From JAADHY01 sp964428935 (GTDB lineage: Bacteria; Planctomycetota; Planctomycetia; Planctomycetales; Planctomycetaceae): a stretch of 6,498 bases of DNA. Below, piece by piece: positions 5,930-6,498 of this stretch (its first letter is position 1; every line of letters starts with the position of its first letter). The stretch spans positions 1 to 6,498 of the forward strand of contig CAYSAG010000292.1 of NCBI GenBank assembly GCA_964428935.1, in the 5' to 3' direction. The notes under the pieces were generated by a model. That model did not search any database. It was not told the origin of the DNA and saw only the letters and a list, made by a program, of their open reading frames with translations. A program made the position numbers and the translations under genes.

Positions 5930-6498
5930 TCACGGCTGTGTGCCGACCGGACGCGACGGCGTCCGCAACGTGGGCAGCTGACCGGGGTGGCTCGTGGTCT
6001 GCTGCGCTGCAGGTCCGTCGTTGGTCTGGCCCGCCGAAGACTGAGGCGTCGGTTGAGCCGCCGACGAGCCGCTCCAGCCAGGCCACGGTTCAGGCCGCTG
6101 CGACGGTCCATTGGAGCCGGCCGAGCCGCTGGCGGGTTGGTTCGTCGGCGTGAAGGGCGTCTGACCCGACGAGCCGGCAGACTGCACAGGCACAGACTGG
6201 GCGGGGTCAATGACGGTCGTCGGAGCGGCCAGCTCGTCAGCTGACTTCTTGCGTTTCCGCCCCAGCTTCCAGGGGAACTTCAGCAGCGAACCCAGACGGG
6301 GCTTGTGCGGCTTGCTGGTCTGCGGTTCCGTCACAATTTCAACCGGCGTGCCCGGCGGGGGAAACGGCAGCGTCGTGCCGTTGGCTGGCGGCGAGCTGGC
6401 CCACACGGCCGTCGAACTCGACGTTGCCTCGACCGTTCCCGACGCCGGGACGGCGTGCCCGCCGTTCGGCAGTGGACGGAACAGCGCCGCACCGGGTG
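5930..6498 (-). CDS. C-terminal part of a Pro/Ser/Gln-rich protein (5' truncated)
   Basis: The frame is open from the window edge (6498) to TGA at 5932-5930, giving 188 visible residues. The GTG at 6406 is internal, because in-frame coding-like sequence continues upstream (ALFRPLPNGGHAVPASG). Codon thirds are GC-rich throughout, which supports this frame over the overlapping one that runs on into the lipoprotein gene. The visible part is low complexity: a Pro/Thr stretch (TTLPFPPPGTPVEIVTEPQ), a strongly basic segment (HKPRLGSLLKFPWKLGRKRKK), then a Ser/Gln/Pro/Gly tail ending RPVGTQP. No domain is recognised. Its order upstream of the lipoprotein gene and similar composition suggest an envelope-related or extended protein, but that is inference. 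It lies 170 bases before the lipoprotein start. Confidence 0.8.
   Translation of the reverse strand, partial: PGAALFRPLPNGGHAVPASGTVEATSSSTAVWASSPPANGTTLPFPPPGTPVEIVTEPQTSKPHKPRLGSLLKFPWKLGRKRKKSADELAAPTTVIDPAQSVPVQSAGSSGQTPFTPTNQPASGSAGSNGPSQRPEPWPGWSGSSAAQPTPQSSAGQTNDGPAAQQTTSHPGQLPTLRTPSRPVGTQP

Noticed and set aside
5760..6086. N-terminal extension of the lipoprotein frame up to 6086
   Set aside because: It would overlap the well-supported Pro/Ser-rich gene in another frame and gives an arginine-rich translation without features.
1..6498. CRISPR array, insertion sequence, tRNA or rRNA
   Set aside because: No regularly spaced identical repeats, no transposase frame with inverted ends, and no cloverleaf or rRNA signature was seen on either strand.

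Overview
The window looks like planctomycete DNA, probably from the Pirellulales. The evidence is high GC with strongly GC-ending codons, a very large secreted protein that joins planctomycete-style Ig-like, calcium-loop and RTX-type repeats, and a BON-domain secreted protein with an ERFLR.NRR..FVG.D segment that I recall from Pirellulaceae. No taxonomic marker gene is present, so the assignment is an inference.

Layout. Positions 1-2844 (+) hold the C-terminal 947 residues of a giant extracellular protein whose start lies outside the window. It runs Ig-like region, DxDGxxD calcium-loop region, then a long array of glycine/aspartate nonapeptides interrupted by two copies of a 65-residue module. 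Positions 2845-3484 are a 640-base gene-free stretch. It contains a strong hairpin and a tandem 20-mer just after the RTX gene, then a plausible sigma-70-like promoter and a leader with degenerate repeats in front of the next gene. Positions 3485-4168 (+) encode a small exported BON-domain protein. Positions 3930-5759 (-) encode a putative lipoprotein with one compact domain and a very long Ala/Pro/Thr/Ser-rich tail. Its open frame runs antisense through the last 239 bases of the BON gene. Positions 5930-6498 (-) hold the C-terminal part of another Pro/Ser/Gln-rich protein.

All four proteins look exported, envelope-associated or low-complexity. Nothing in the window shows an enzyme, a mobile element, a CRISPR array or an RNA gene, and I cannot connect the genes into a pathway. 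The two minus-strand genes may be co-transcribed (170 bases apart).

The most unusual signal is compositional. By hand scan, the tetranucleotide CATC/GATG is absent from both strands of the whole window and GATC occurs once, although CATT/AATG occurs about 32 times. Isoleucine codon choice follows the same rule: ATC after A, ATT after C or G. This happens in genes that otherwise strongly prefer C-ending codons.
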